Source: Casuarina equisetifolia (lineage: Eukaryota; Streptophyta; Magnoliopsida; Fagales; Casuarinaceae). From it: 64,000 bases of DNA. The stretch lies in contig CM052361.1 of assembly GCA_028551475.1 (NCBI GenBank), forward strand, positions 15,503,274 to 15,567,273. The letters are read 5' to 3'. A program made the translations under genes and the position numbers. The notes beneath the pieces are model-generated. The model was not told the DNA's origin, made no database searches, and worked only from the letters and a program-made list of their open reading frames with translations. Below, piece after piece: positions 1 to 11,137 of this stretch (the stretch's first letter is position 1; each line of letters starts with the position of its first letter).

Positions 1-896
1 TGTGGCCATAAAGTTAGGGTGATAAGAGGAAGAGAGGTTAAAGCTGATTCCTTACAACCTGAAAGGTTCTTTCCAAAAAGTTGCTTGTAAAAAAATATAT
101 CCCTACCACTTACAATAGACTTAAGTATCCCATATAATTTAAAAATATTTTCAAAGAATACTTGAGCCATTGTTGGTGCAAAAAACAAGTGTGAAAGAAG
201 GATAAAATAACCAAATTTAGAAAGACTATCCATCACTACCAAGATTACCAATTTACCTTCTGACATTAGCAAGCCCTCCATGAAGTCCATCATTGTGTCC
301 TCCCATACTTGCTTTGGTATGGGTGAAGGCTACAACATACCTCTGGGAGATTGATTCTCACTTTTATTCTTTTGCTAGATATTGCAAGCTTCCACAAACT
401 AGGCCATAAACCCTTCACACCCCTATAATAAAATATAGCTCTAACTCTTTACAAGAAAAAAATATAGCTCTAACTCTTTACAAGAAAAAAAATATAGTTC
501 TAACTCTTTGCAAGGACTTTTCTACCCACTTATGTGCACCAATGTGAATATCTATTATAATAATTGGAAACAATGAGGACCTTTCAGGAATGAAGACTTT
601 GCCCTAATAAAGAATGATCTTGTCCTTGTACTCTTAAATATTCGTAGCCTTACTTAGCTTAATTTGATCTAAGAGCTCCTCCACTTGTGCATGATTTTGT
701 ACTTCCTTTCATATTATGTCTAGCATAATGGAATTGGAGTTGAAATGGCAAAACAAATTCTTGTCTTATCCTCCACATTTTCCTTGCCTACCTTGACCTT
801 ATTTGGATAACCCATCGGCCACAACATTTTCCTTGCCCAACTTATACTCCACCACAAAGTTATATCCCAAAAATTTTTCCAATTACTTTTGCTAAG
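1..896 (-). mobile_element. Ty3/gypsy pol remnant: RNase H end and integrase
   Basis: Read on the minus strand, this is the downstream half of a decayed gypsy pol gene. At about 800-890 the RNase H C-terminus is legible (GYNFVVEYKLGKENVVADG, then LSK and a stop), matching the usual 'PGKxNxxADALSR' signature. Around 360-430 there are traces of the integrase zinc-binding region. At about 100-330 the integrase core start is readable (MDFMEGLLMSEGKLVILVV, then MDSLSKFGYF). Stops and frameshifts interrupt it, so it is non-coding today. It continues upstream of an inserted element as the reverse transcriptase at 2101-3270, and runs off the left edge of the window. Confidence 0.85.
430..515. repeat. 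Three tandem copies of a ~30-bp unit
   Basis: A unit reading roughly AATATAGCTCTAACTCTTT plus ACAAGAAAAA occurs three times in a row. The first two copies are nearly identical; the third has GTTC for GCTC and ends in GCAAGG. It lies inside the degraded gypsy integrase region and looks like local slippage duplication after the element died. Confidence 0.85.
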
Positions 897-2100
897 TGAT
901 AACTCTATTTTTTATAGGGTTATGTTGATTACTTTAGACATTATATATTATAGTGTTTGTTAAATTATGTTTGCATTTCTCTATATTTATGCAAGTTTTG
1001 TTTATTCATATAGCAAACCTAAAATAGTAGAAAATGAAGGAAAAGAAGCAGTAAATTAGGCATGAGAAAGAACTAGAGGACAACTAGTCATGTGGGGGCT
1101 ATTCACATGAGAAAATAAAGCAAAAGAAAGAAAAGGAGGCCATGTTTCATGTCATTTGTTAAAGCAAAAAAGAGAAAAAGACAAAATGCATTAGAATATT
1201 GTCTAGTGTTGAAAAAAAAAAAAGAAAATAGGAGAAAGAGAAAGAGATTGCCAGTTAGGATGTAGATGGTTGGGGATTCATTGAAAGATTGGCTACATGT
1301 AACAGTGCGGGTCTCTGAGTGTACTGGACAGTTGTATAACAGTCAATCATCGTGTTTTTTTTTTTTTTTATGCACACACTGAGAGAGGGGGGTAGGGGAC
1401 TCAAACACATGACCAGTAGGACTGCTGATTGAGGTTTGGTTTAGAAAACACCATTAAGCCAAGGGTGCCCCCTAAATTTCTAGCATTGCTTTTGTTTGTA
1501 TAGATATTATTTTTTAGGTTCTTTTGTATGAAATGTATAATTATCATATTTTATAAGACATTTTATTTGTGTGAAGTTGTATATTATTGTGTTTAATGCA
1601 TTTAAATAATTAGCTATCATCTAAATAATTTGGTTTGCATGTTTGAGATCAATGGAAGAGGATATGCAATTGTTTCATGTAATATATAATTATATATTAA
1701 TATGGATAAACATATAGCATATTATTTGTGTGGTTGTTAAAATAAATTAGGAATGTTCATAAATCTTAAAGCACTTGGTTTCTTTTAATTCACATATAAA
1801 TATATAATGAATTAATGAGCTAAGTAGGTTTGCTATACCTAAACATAAGGTAGTGAATAAATTATGAAATTCTACCATCATATGAATATTATCAATCTTG
1901 CAAGTTCTTTTAAATTTAGTTGTTTAATCCATCCTTTGTCATTTTGGTTTGTTAGATAAATTCTAGAATTTATTCACTATTAGTAATTAGTTAGTTTTGC
2001 AATCATCAATCTCTGTGGGACATTATATTTCTCATCATTGTATTACTTGTTTATCATGTTCACTTGCATGTAAGATTTTATCGAACATTGAGCTATTATA
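897..2100. mobile_element. Probable LTR inserted in gypsy RNase H
   Basis: About 1.2 kb interrupts the RNase H coding region of the minus-strand gypsy element: coding similarity stops at 2101 (D-Q-W-L-I in minus reading) and resumes at about 895 (QK, stop, LEKFLGYN). The insert starts TGATAACTC and, near its other end, contains CTGTGGGACATTATATTTC followed by TTACTTG, a pattern common near the end of gypsy LTRs. No ORF is convincing. Exact ends and the target duplication are not clear (candidate GCTAA/GCTAT). Solo LTR is the best guess. Confidence 0.5.
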
Positions 2101-3270
2101 ATTAGCCATTGATCTTGCATGAATTTAAGGCTACCTTGATCAGTTCTAATGACAAACTTATTGCCTAAAGGATTGTGCCTTTATTTATGTTCTACCATTA
2201 TAATAGCCAACATTTCTTTTTCATAAGTTAAGAACTGTAAATGCTTACCATGTAAAGCTTTACTAAAATAGGGAATGAGGTTCTTCCCTTAAGATAGTAT
2301 TGATCCTATCCCATTATCTAAAGCATCACACTCCAACGTAAACGATAACTGAAAATTTGGAAATGTAAAGACTGTTATAGTCAGGCATAGCTTAAGGGTG
2401 TTAAAGGCTTTTTGTGCTTTAGTTATCCATTGAAAAGCATTCTTTTTAAACATGTTGGTGAAAAGTTTTGTGAGGCTCCCATATCCTTTAATAAAATAAT
2501 GACAATACCACATAGTCCCTAAAAACCCTCGAGGAGTGCGAATTGACTTTGCTACTAGCCACTTTAGTATGGCCTTAACTTTTTTGGGATCCATTATCAC
2601 CCTATGATCACTTATAACATGTCTTAAAAACTTTAACATGTTACTACCAAACTCACACTTCTTTAACTTAACAAACAATTGGTTGTGCCTTAACACTTCA
2701 AGAATTGTTCTTACATAATGTAAATGGTCCTCCTAAGAATGATTGTAAATAAGAATATCATCAAAGAAGACAAAGACATACTTAAGCAACTAATCACTAA
2801 ACACCACATTTATTAAGGACTGAAAGGTAGATAGAGCATTCATAAGGCCAAATGGCATGACAAAAAATTCATAGTATTTGTGGTGAGTCCTAAAAGTTGT
2901 CCTCTCCATATCCTTTTTCCACATCCTTACTTGGAGAAAAACTAAGCCTTATGCAATTCATCAAGTAGCTCATTGAAGTAGGAATAAAAAATTTATTCTT
3001 TATTGTTTACTTGTTCAGCTCACTATAATCCACACATAACTTCCAAGCCTTGTTCAACTTCTTAGCTAACAATACTAGTGAGGAAAATAGACTGAAACTA
3101 GGTTAAATCACATCATCTTTAAGCAATCCTTTCACAATTTTCTCAATCTCTTCTTTTTGGATATAGGAATATCCATAGGGCCTTACTAAAGTTAGATGTC
3201 CATCTAACTTCAAAACAATTTGATGGTTGTAGTTGTGGTTAGGGAGATTAAGGGGGGGAGCCTTTTGGGC
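2101..3270 (-). mobile_element. Ty3/gypsy reverse transcriptase and RNase H remnant
   Basis: The upstream half of the same element as 1-896, minus strand. From 3270 downward one reads VRPYGYSYIQKEEIEKIVK, CVDYSELNK near 3020-3050, and the catalytic VFFDDILIYN near 2745-2790 (the family YxDD core is present as FFDD). This is followed by 2696-2289, an open stretch with FVKLKKCEFG, FLRHVISDH and GFLGTMWYC, ending at the RNase H active-site start ECDALDNGIGSIL. RNase H continues to 2101 (FLTYEKEMLAIIM; FVIRTDQGSLKF). Multiple frameshifts and stops make it a pseudogene. Confidence 0.9.
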
Positions 3271-3479
3271 TCTTGGAATACATCTTGTTACTCATTAAGT
3301 ATCTCTCACACCTCCTTCAGAACTCTTTTCAACTTATTCTCTTGAAAATCTTGCTTATTATTAACTTGCAAAAGCATAAGGTGTTCACTCTTTAGAAGTC
3401 CTTTGACAAATTTGTTCCAAAAACCAATTGATCCTTGAATGAACCTTAAACATGAAATAGAATAGCTTAATATGAAGAC

Positions 3480-4660
3480 TTCATTCCTTCATGGAAACTT
3501 TAAGGAAAAGGTTTACATAGACCAACCATAAGGCTTTATACAAAAAGGCAAAGAGAATCTTGTATGTTGATTGAGAAAAAGTTTGTATGGTCTAAAACAA
3601 GCACCTCGACAATGATATGAGAAATTTAAGTCATCCATGTTGTAGCATAACTATAACAAAACCAACTTAGACCACTCTGTGTTTGTGAAACACTTTATAG
3701 GAGGTGATTTCCTCATCTTACTTCTGTACATAGATGATATGTTGATTGTTGGTAAGGATATAAAAAAGATTGCTAAGTTAAAGAAGGATTTAAGCAAGTC
3801 TTTTGCAATGAAAGATTTAGGACTAGTGAAATGAATCATTAGTATGAAAGTTACACGTGATAGAAAGTGTAGAAAGTTGTGACTAGCTCAAGATAAATGT
3901 GTAAAGAAAGTACTTCATAGATTCAATAGAAGCAAAGCAAAGTTAATTAGCACTTCACTTGGAAGTCATTTCAAGTTAAGAAACAAAGTCTTACAAGAGC
4001 AAGTGAGATTAAAAAAATGAAAAAAAATATTGTATGCATTTGCAATTGGTAGTTTGATATATGTTGTAATATGTACTAAATCTAATATTGCTCATGCAAT
4101 TGGGGTAGTCAATTGGTTTCCTTCAAAACCTGGTAAAGTACATTGAGAAACTGTGAAATGGATACTTAAGTATCTTAAATGAACTTTTAAGATATGTTTG
4201 TGTTTTGATAATGATGAACCTGTAATGCTTAAATATATAGATGTAAATATGGTTGGTGACCACAATGGTAAGAGATCCATTATAGGGTACATGCCCACCT
4301 TTATAAAGGGAGCAATTTCATGCAATCTTGGCTATAAGATTTTATTACTTTATTCACAATAGAAGCATAATATATTGCAATTATTGAAGGTGGAGAAAAA
4401 GCTTTATGAATGAAGAACTTTCTTTAAGAACTTGATGTAAATCAAGAAATGGTTATCCTTTTCAATGACAATCAAAGTTTCATTAGGCTATATAAGAATG
4501 CTTCTTCTTATTCAAGATCTAAGTATATCAATGTCAAATATCATTGGATTAGAGATGTGTTGGAATCTAAATAGCTAGATCTTATGAATATTCATATTGA
4601 TAATAATGGAGTTGATATGTTGACAAAGCTTTTGACAAGAGACAACTGTTATATATGACT
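3480..4660 (+). mobile_element. Ty1/copia reverse transcriptase and RNase H remnant
   Basis: Plus-strand copia pol with stops. Readable blocks in order: GLKQAPRQ at about 3590-3615; HCVFVKHF then LLYVDDMLIVGKDIKK at about 3670-3770 (the YVDDM catalytic motif intact); FAMKDLG; IKICTKSNIAHAIG-type 'R-PDI' region at about 4060-4110; the RNase H part at 4230-4400; and the terminal VDMLTKLLTRDN at about 4610-4650, where the family normally has 'IADMLTKPL'. Its 3' LTR is not clearly recognisable downstream. Confidence 0.88.
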
Positions 4661-4975
4661 CTATTTGGAGTCTATACTTGAAGTCTATACCAATAACTCG
4701 CTTGTTGGCTTTCCACCAATGAGGAAGTAAGTGAATTTCGTGAACCTATTTACTAGCCAAACCATGGGCAACTGTTATATATTTCGTGCATTTGGACCAC
4801 CAAATGAGATACTTCCATTTTGGCAGACCTTTAGAAAGGTGTTGACCGCCACTTGGAGCTCTACTTGGCAAACACCAATTTGCCTGGCCCGTGCATGTTG
4901 TGAATGAGTTCACAAATGTTAGTGTGAAAACTCGGGGCTTATTAAGGAACACTAATGGTGTGGGTTATGGCTCAA

Positions 4976-5141
4976 AGAAAAGGAGTAGATCTGAATGGTG
5001 CTACACATCTACTTCCAAAGCTTCCCAATAGAAGAATAAAGAGTTGAAGGCAGAAAAGAATGGGCTATGTGATGAGAAGCAGAAACTTAATGTAGAGAAG
5101 GAGAAGTTGGAGCAAAAACTGGGAACTAAGAGCTCACAATA
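4976..5141 (+). pseudogene. Fragment of subgroup IVc bHLH (ILR3/bHLH104-like) gene
   Basis: Plus-strand reading gives KKRSRSEWCYTSTSKASQ, a stop, then KNKELKAEKNGLCDEKQKL and NVEKEKLEQKL. The first block resembles the segment just before the basic region of IVc bHLH iron-response regulators (…RSESC…SKACREK). The second resembles the coiled coil just after the HLH (…KELKAEKNELRDEKQRLKxEKEKLEQQL). The basic helix-loop-helix itself is missing, and both flanking blocks are in the same frame, so a dead copy seems to have lost the DNA-binding domain. It is intronless and too short to function. Similarity is from memory of the family, not a search. Confidence 0.65.
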
Positions 5142-5276
5142 GGGGATAGCTCAGTTAGGAGAGCATTTGGTTGTCGAAGCCTTGCGGTATTCTTCATGGG
5201 TCTTGTAAAGGTGGGTTTGGATAGCTCAAGGCAATTTGATGAGCCCTTTCAGCCAAGCTAGGCAATCAAAAAAAAA
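5142..5276 (+). mobile_element. tRNA-derived SINE-like sequence
   Basis: Begins GGGGATAGCTCAGTTAGGAG, very close to the 5' half of plant tRNA-Phe (acceptor/D-arm with A box). It then diverges, loses a clear B box and ends in an A-rich tail (CAATCAAAAAAAAA). That is the layout of a SINE; it does not fold as a full tRNA, so I do not call a tRNA gene. It abuts the bHLH fragment. Confidence 0.45.
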
Positions 5277-5566
5277 TTCAGTTGAACCTAATTACATTGG
5301 TAACCTAGTTTACAACTTTTTTGCACCAGAGATGGTAAGATTATTCTTTCCAGCTAAACCAACTAAAATCAATACAAGGTACTTTATTTTGGGCTAAGTT
5401 GCCATGAGTAAATTTCAAGCCTGATGCAATCTTTGGATAGAAATAAATGACAAGAAACTTTGTTCGACAAATACGAGTCCACTCCAACTGCCATCCAACA
5501 AACATCATTAAAGAAATATTCAAGCTTGTTTATGCAAATATTTAATGATGCTACAAAAGTCACCAT

Positions 5567-8500
5567 TTAGAAACAGAGTCTCCTCTTACATGTCTCAAAA
5601 GGCAGCGAACACATGCCATAGTATCCCATTTCTCTTACTACCTCCTCAATCAATTCCCTGTATATGTGATCCTGTAGAGCCAACCCAATTCTTCCAATCT
5701 CCCTCCGCTCTCCCCAAGCAATGTCGCCACACACTTGGTCTAAAGTCTCTATCATGGCTTTGCTGCTCCACGGAGGCCATGATCCCTCGTTCACTCCTCT
5801 CTTTTGAACTGATTCTACTGTCATCCTCTCATGGAGGTGTACGTTACTCATTTCTTCTTCTCCCGGCTTCTTCCTTAGCTGCCTTTGCTGCTGTTGCACC
5901 CGACCTGTGTCACTTATATATCTACTGTTACCATACGTGCATAGTAGCTACAAGTGTGTCCCAAAGACTTTCTATACGTTGCAAAAATATACAATAAGGA
6001 GTCTGAAATCTAGAAGGCTAATTGATGCCATAGCATTCCATAGTCAGCCAATCATTGCGTACATAATGCCAAACTACCTATGAGTTGAATGTAAAAGGAA
6101 TTATATTAAATGAGATATGTTATGCAATTTTCCAGAGGGTCGTAAATAAAATAAATGTTACTGGTAGCTACTCACCTAACTCAAGAGATCATTTTTTAGT
6201 ACTCTACCATACAACCAATTTTTATGAATCAGTATTTCACTTTGAGATTCATTTACAACAAATTGAGTGACGTGGGCAGATGGTAGAGTGCACTTGTATT
6301 TGTTAACACTCACACATAAGTTTGAATGACACGATGGAATTGTATAAGTGTGTTGATCCGAAAACCTTTTAGTAACATGATTACTTAGAATAAATAATTG
6401 TACTTCACCAAAATAAGGGTGACAAGTAATTTTCGTCTTCGTCGGAAGTAATTTCAGAAACCATATCAATTGGTACTTGAACCCAAATATAAAGAGGTCG
6501 ATTTTTCAGATGAACAACAACAGTTATGGATATATTGTTCCCAGTGTTGTTCGCCCAGAGGGAAAATAGGTCTGCACGAATATAAGCAGTGACGGAGTGG
6601 AGCCCTCAAAATGTGAATGAATGAAGAATCCACGGGATACCCTTTGGACAATCGTAACTTAGGGGTGCTCTCTCCGTTGCCATAGACGTTGAGAGGGATA
6701 ACTTGAAGAGACAAGATTGTGAGGGGTCCAAATGTTTGGTGTTGAGATATGGGTGTATTGATAGATTCATTATCCAACTCAAAAAAGAATTTAGAAGATA
6801 GTATAACTCATTATCTTATAAACAGAATTTTTTTATATATTTTATAAGAGTAATTGGCTACATCTTAACACACCCCCTATCATAATGATTAAATTATCAA
6901 AATATCATGATATTGTATTTATGCAAGCAATATGTGGGCTCAAATCTATGAGAGCCCATAATGTCAAAACTAAAGGGAGTTTAGTTTTGACATATATTAA
7001 AAGGTTCAAAGGCTCAATTTGAAAAGTTAACTTAAGGACTAAATGATCTTTTCTCATTAAGCTTCCTTATCGATCTTTCTTTTTAAGGTGAGATTCTTAT
7101 TCCACATATACTCTTTCATACACTAAGCATCATTAGGTTTAAGAGTGTGGGAGAATATCATAAATTCAATTAGGGCCTGGATACTATGTGAAAGACCCAA
7201 GTGCGCCTCTTCTCAAAAGGTTTTATTGAGAAACGACACTTTACAAGTGCTCCCTTATCAAATATTGGACTCTATTATCTAATATTTTTTCACAATCCAT
7301 GTTTGATCTTTTGTTGACAAAGGACTAGTCCATTATGAGATTGGGCTGAAACACAAAAAAAAATTGACTCTAATATTATATTAAGAGGTCTTTTATCTAA
7401 TTCATAAGTCATCTCCACATATGGTGAAATCATTATCACATAAGTAAAATTTTTGATATATTCTTTAGCAATGTAAAGATCATTGATCATATCTAAATAG
7501 TGAAATTTTAGATTTACAAATTATTCAAGCAGCTAAAAAGATAGATAGACCAGCATAGGAAAGGGGCTGTTTTGAGGGTACGCTCTGATGGATGCATGGC
7601 GAAGAGATTGCCTAAGATCCAAAACATTGGGGAGAGGTAAAAGCCTCTACGAATTATGGACGAATAAGAAGAAGATTGGGCGTTGGAAGAGCTGTAACTA
7701 ATCCTACAACGACTATTAGAAAATAATTGTTACCGATGACTCCTTCCTTTTTATTCTTTTTATTCTTTTTGAGCTTAAGATAGATATACTAGTGTTGTTG
7801 TATCACCATCATCGATGGCTTCAGAATTGCCTGGATAATGCATAAAAGAATAGTAGAAACAAAGGCACTTGATGAAATCCTCGTGTGTTTGGGCCCCCCC
7901 ACCCATTACTTTGTCAGCTGATAAAAGGAAAGCGATCAAAGAAGCGTGTTCATTTTGTCTGTTTATTCCGTCAAGCCATCTTTGACTGCTTTACTAGTGG
8001 CCCCTCATTGCACAACAGAAAAGGCAGAAAGAGAGCAGGATAGAAAAGGGGGAAAAGAGAGCAGGATGGTTAAGGTTGTGCAAAGAATCAAATGAATTCC
8101 CATCGCCATTCACGCCTGTAAACTCATTATGTGACCCGGTAATGATTGATTGCACGGGCCATTAGAAAATCAAAATCAGTATGTCTCCAACTACAATGGT
8201 TACTTTGTGGGACACCCACAGTGGGCGGTATGATTGTTAACTAGAATCCTAAACCAGGCGGACCCTTGTGTCTTCTTTTATATGATTTTATATGGCCTTA
8301 AAAATCTAGAAGACACCATCGACCTAAGTAGTAGAGTGGGTTTGGGCATTTAATATTTGGAATCACAAATGGGCTATGAAAATAAGTACATTGGGTCGGT
8401 TCTGCTGTTAAAGGTTCGAATACTTTAGGAAGGTGGATGAAAAAAAGATTTTACAACTGCATTTTCTAGGCTTTTCTACACATATTCTGTTCTCAGTACG

Positions 8501-9534
8501 CATTTCTTTTTAAGATCGATATTAATTCTCTATATACATATATACACCTTAGTTTCTTTACGTGCGATGCGCAGTGGAAAAAAGTAGAAAAAGACAAACA
8601 GAATTCAACCAGACTACCGAAAGCAAAGGGAGCAGAACGCACCGTTTACGTGTGTCCTCGAGTGGCAAAAGCGTGCACCAGAAGGACGATTGAACTCGTC
8701 GAGCACTGACGCCGGACTCGGCTGCTGTTGCTCGCCGTAGAACCAGGAACACCTGTTCACCATGCTAATTTCACCTTCAATACCTGTGGCCGTTAGTTTC
8801 TGCCTGTCCGACAACTGAACGGCCTCGATGATTTTCTTTAGCGCCTTCAAGTCCTCGTCGCATTTCTCCAGTGCTCCTAACAGCTTCCTTCTCTTATCGG
8901 CCGCAGATTCCGGCATGGATTCCAAGCCCATGAGCCTCGCTACCAATGCAGGAGGTGTTAGGAAGTTCTGTGCCGAGCTTAGCGCGTGCAAGTGTCGTAT
9001 CTCCGCCGGTAGTGTCGGGCTCCTTTGCACGTCGCAAGGAAATCTCCGGAGATCAATGGCTGTGCCTTCTCCTTCTTTTCTGTTTTTCCCTTGGGTTGAG
9101 ATCGAGGAAGATTTGGGTTTTGAGGCAGAAGGACCAAAGTACTTCTCCTGCTTTTTTCCTGATCCAACAACAAAAGATGTAAACGATTAACCGGGGAAGT
9201 CAGTTTGGAATCCGTTGGGTTCTTCTTTTCGAAGACAGCATCCGAAGTGCAGAGTGCATCTCGGGCATAGTCTCTGCCAAAGAATATCATCTGAATACGA
9301 CATAGTCTGATTGTGATGAGTAACAAATTTAGGGAAAACAGCTACTATCTTTTATTTATATAGTTAAGAAGGGAGAAACGAACCGAAAGTGAGGGGCTTA
9401 TGCCGATTTGGGTATCTGCAAAAAAGCTTGACGAGGCCGGACATGCATCCGATGCTCTTAGCGTGGAGGGTTTCCGGTGCAGTATTCTCGCTGTACGAAG
9501 ATGAAGACGCCAGAGGATGATCTTGTCTCTTCAT
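5567..9534 (-). CDS. DUF3741/DUF4378 protein (TRM/LONGIFOLIA-like), 3 exons
   Basis: Proposed exons: 9534-9384, 9158-8679, 5904-5567 (322 aa). All junctions are GT/AG and the phases close without a stop (1+2 at both). Exon 1 encodes a Ser-rich start and SIGCMSGLVKLFCRY. Exon 2 carries the DUF3741 motif VARLMGLESMP (residues ~123-133), then a coiled KLLGALEKCDEDLKALKK and SPASVLDEF. Exon 3 holds the DUF4378 end, IGRIGLALQDHIYRELIEE, and the terminal CKRRLCF. Family members (TON1-recruiting-motif and LONGIFOLIA proteins) act on microtubules and cell elongation; which subgroup this is I cannot say. Most relatives are far longer, so this is a compact member, or the 2.77-kb intron 2 hides an exon I could not see. 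An ATG at 9714 is also in frame but would translate an (AAT)n tract as 24 Asn; I prefer 9534. Confidence 0.78.
5905..8678 (-). other. Long intron 2 of the TRM-like gene
   Basis: No second exon with a recognisable domain was found in these 2.77 kb. It has AT-rich repeat-like DNA, a short duplicated purine stretch (GAAAGAGAGCAGGAT and GAAAAGAGAGCAGGATGG, about 8026-8067), and short ORFs on both strands that resemble nothing I know. Confidence 0.5.
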
Positions 9535-9577
9535 AGATTCTGTTCGATTTCTATTTGATTCTTGCCTTGCCCTGAGA

Positions 9578-9579
<2 letters not shown>

Positions 9580-9650
<71 letters not shown>
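9580..9650. repeat. (TTA)n microsatellite, ~23 copies
   Basis: Uninterrupted TTA/ATT trinucleotide array. On the minus strand it reads (AAT)n, placed in the 5' leader of the DUF3741/DUF4378 gene, 46 bp upstream of the preferred ATG. Confidence 0.98.
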
Positions 9651-9811
9651 CTGGACGGGCGAGTGGAGACTGTGAATGAGAAAGGAGAAAAAGTGCGTGG
9701 CAAAGAGAGTCCATAACGGTAACAAATGGCTGCTTTAAAGGGAAAAAGAAGCGATCAACACAAATACGGTCCCACTGATTTCATGCCTACTAAAATATTC
9801 GATGGTTTAGG

Positions 9812-9924
9812 GGTAAATTTATCATAGCAACCTATGTCTGTAACAAAGGAGAAGGCCTAAAAGCCCGCCTAAGATATTTAATGTTGTCATGTGGTAAATT
9901 TATCATAGCAACCTATGTCTGTAA
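9812..9924. repeat. 32-bp direct repeat upstream of the TRM-like gene
   Basis: The 32-bp sequence starting GGTAAATTTATCATAGCAAC occurs exactly at 9812-9843 and 9893-9924 (offset 81 bp). This is 280-390 bp upstream of the minus-strand gene start, so it lies in its promoter region. Confidence 0.95.
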
Positions 9925-9929
9925 GGAGC

Positions 9930-11137
9930 ACCATTTGGTTGTAGCTTGCATGCTCAAATTAGGACAAATGAAACACGCACCATGAAAGGGCATACGAGGA
10001 TCTTCGAATAAGAGCATGAAGAATACTTGATCGTATAGAGCACAAAATGTCAAATATTTCTGCTTATTTGACCAAAAAAAACTTGTTTCTTACCCCATAA
10101 TGGAACCTGCAGGGACCCCTACTGGTAGATTCTTTTGATAGAAAAAAATATAATAAAAGTATGTCTTAAATATGTATCCCTTATACTTCTCGTGATTTTT
10201 TTATTATTTATATATAACATCAAGACAATCCAAAAATGACATCATTTAGCAAGTTTTCAATTATTTTGAGTATTTTCTTTACACTGAAGAATCAATCTTA
10301 AATAAACTTTTTAATAACTTAGAACCTCTTGATCTCAAGTTTAACATCTAGGTTTGTGAGTCTGAATGCATGCATAAAAAATAATAATAATAAATAAACC
10401 TATTAATCGCTTTGAGAGTAATAATTTTTAACTAGCAATGTACCTAAAACTTTTGTTGTTTTGTTTATTTTGAATAGCATAAAATGAATAAGTACAAATT
10501 TAATTTACATAGTTGAGAAGCCAGCTAGTAAGAATATTCTATAATGGGTAGGATGACCACACAATGAATATAGTCATCAAACGTTTCCATATTATTATAG
10601 ATAAATAAACACCATCTGAAGATGCGGTCCATAGACTCCTCTAATGTGTGACATAAGCAATAACTATTATTTCTAAATTCTTCAAGATAATTGAAGTCTT
10701 ATCCTTTTTGTTAACGAAAACTTACCGCTGTCTGCAACAACCTCTAGCCTTGGTGCACCGTGGTCCCTCTCTTGAAGCCCGAATGTTACTCAGTGGCAGT
10801 TTACACCGTGCTGACCGTTGGCTGTATAATGGATTGCTGCCCCGTGTCTTGCATGCTGTCACACACGCCAACGAATGCTCTCCCACACAAGAACACGCTG
10901 CTGCCAAGAGACCGAAGTTCACGTGCGACCTGACTATTATATCATTTAGATTGGACAAAAATATTAACATTGCTTGTAAGAATATGCCACGGGAATCTCT
11001 CTTACTAGTAAGTATGCTTCACTCTGTTCTCAATTATCATAGCTACCTTTGCATCCTTAAATATTGTTGAGTTGAGAATAGTTTGCTCTTGTTTATAAAC
11101 ATTTTACATGTTCCTTTTATTTTACTTTATCCATTTA
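9930..11137. other. Intergenic DNA, no gene recognised
   Basis: AT-rich except for a more GC-rich patch at 10725-10930, open on both strands. I see no known domain in either reading and regard it as repeat-derived or chance. Confidence 0.5.

Noticed and set aside
430..515. CRISPR-like array
   Set aside because: Direct tandem units with no spacers, in a plant retroelement.
5142..5215. tRNA gene
   Set aside because: Only the 5' half resembles tRNA-Phe; the anticodon, T arm and acceptor pairing do not form.
6466..6777. 103-aa minus-strand ORF inside the TRM-like intron
   Set aside because: No recognisable domain, no splice-site support and poor codon character.
8979..9326. Alternative TRM-like exon frame (RDYARDALCTSDAV…)
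   Set aside because: Joining it to the DUF3741 frame would need an intron of about 33 bp, too short for plants; the 9384/9158 junction is in phase and consensus.
9531..9725. ORF with a long poly-Ile run
   Set aside because: It is the (TTA)n microsatellite read in another frame.
10708..11070. 120-aa plus-strand ORF
   Set aside because: No family resemblance; overlapping open frame on the other strand suggests composition, not coding.
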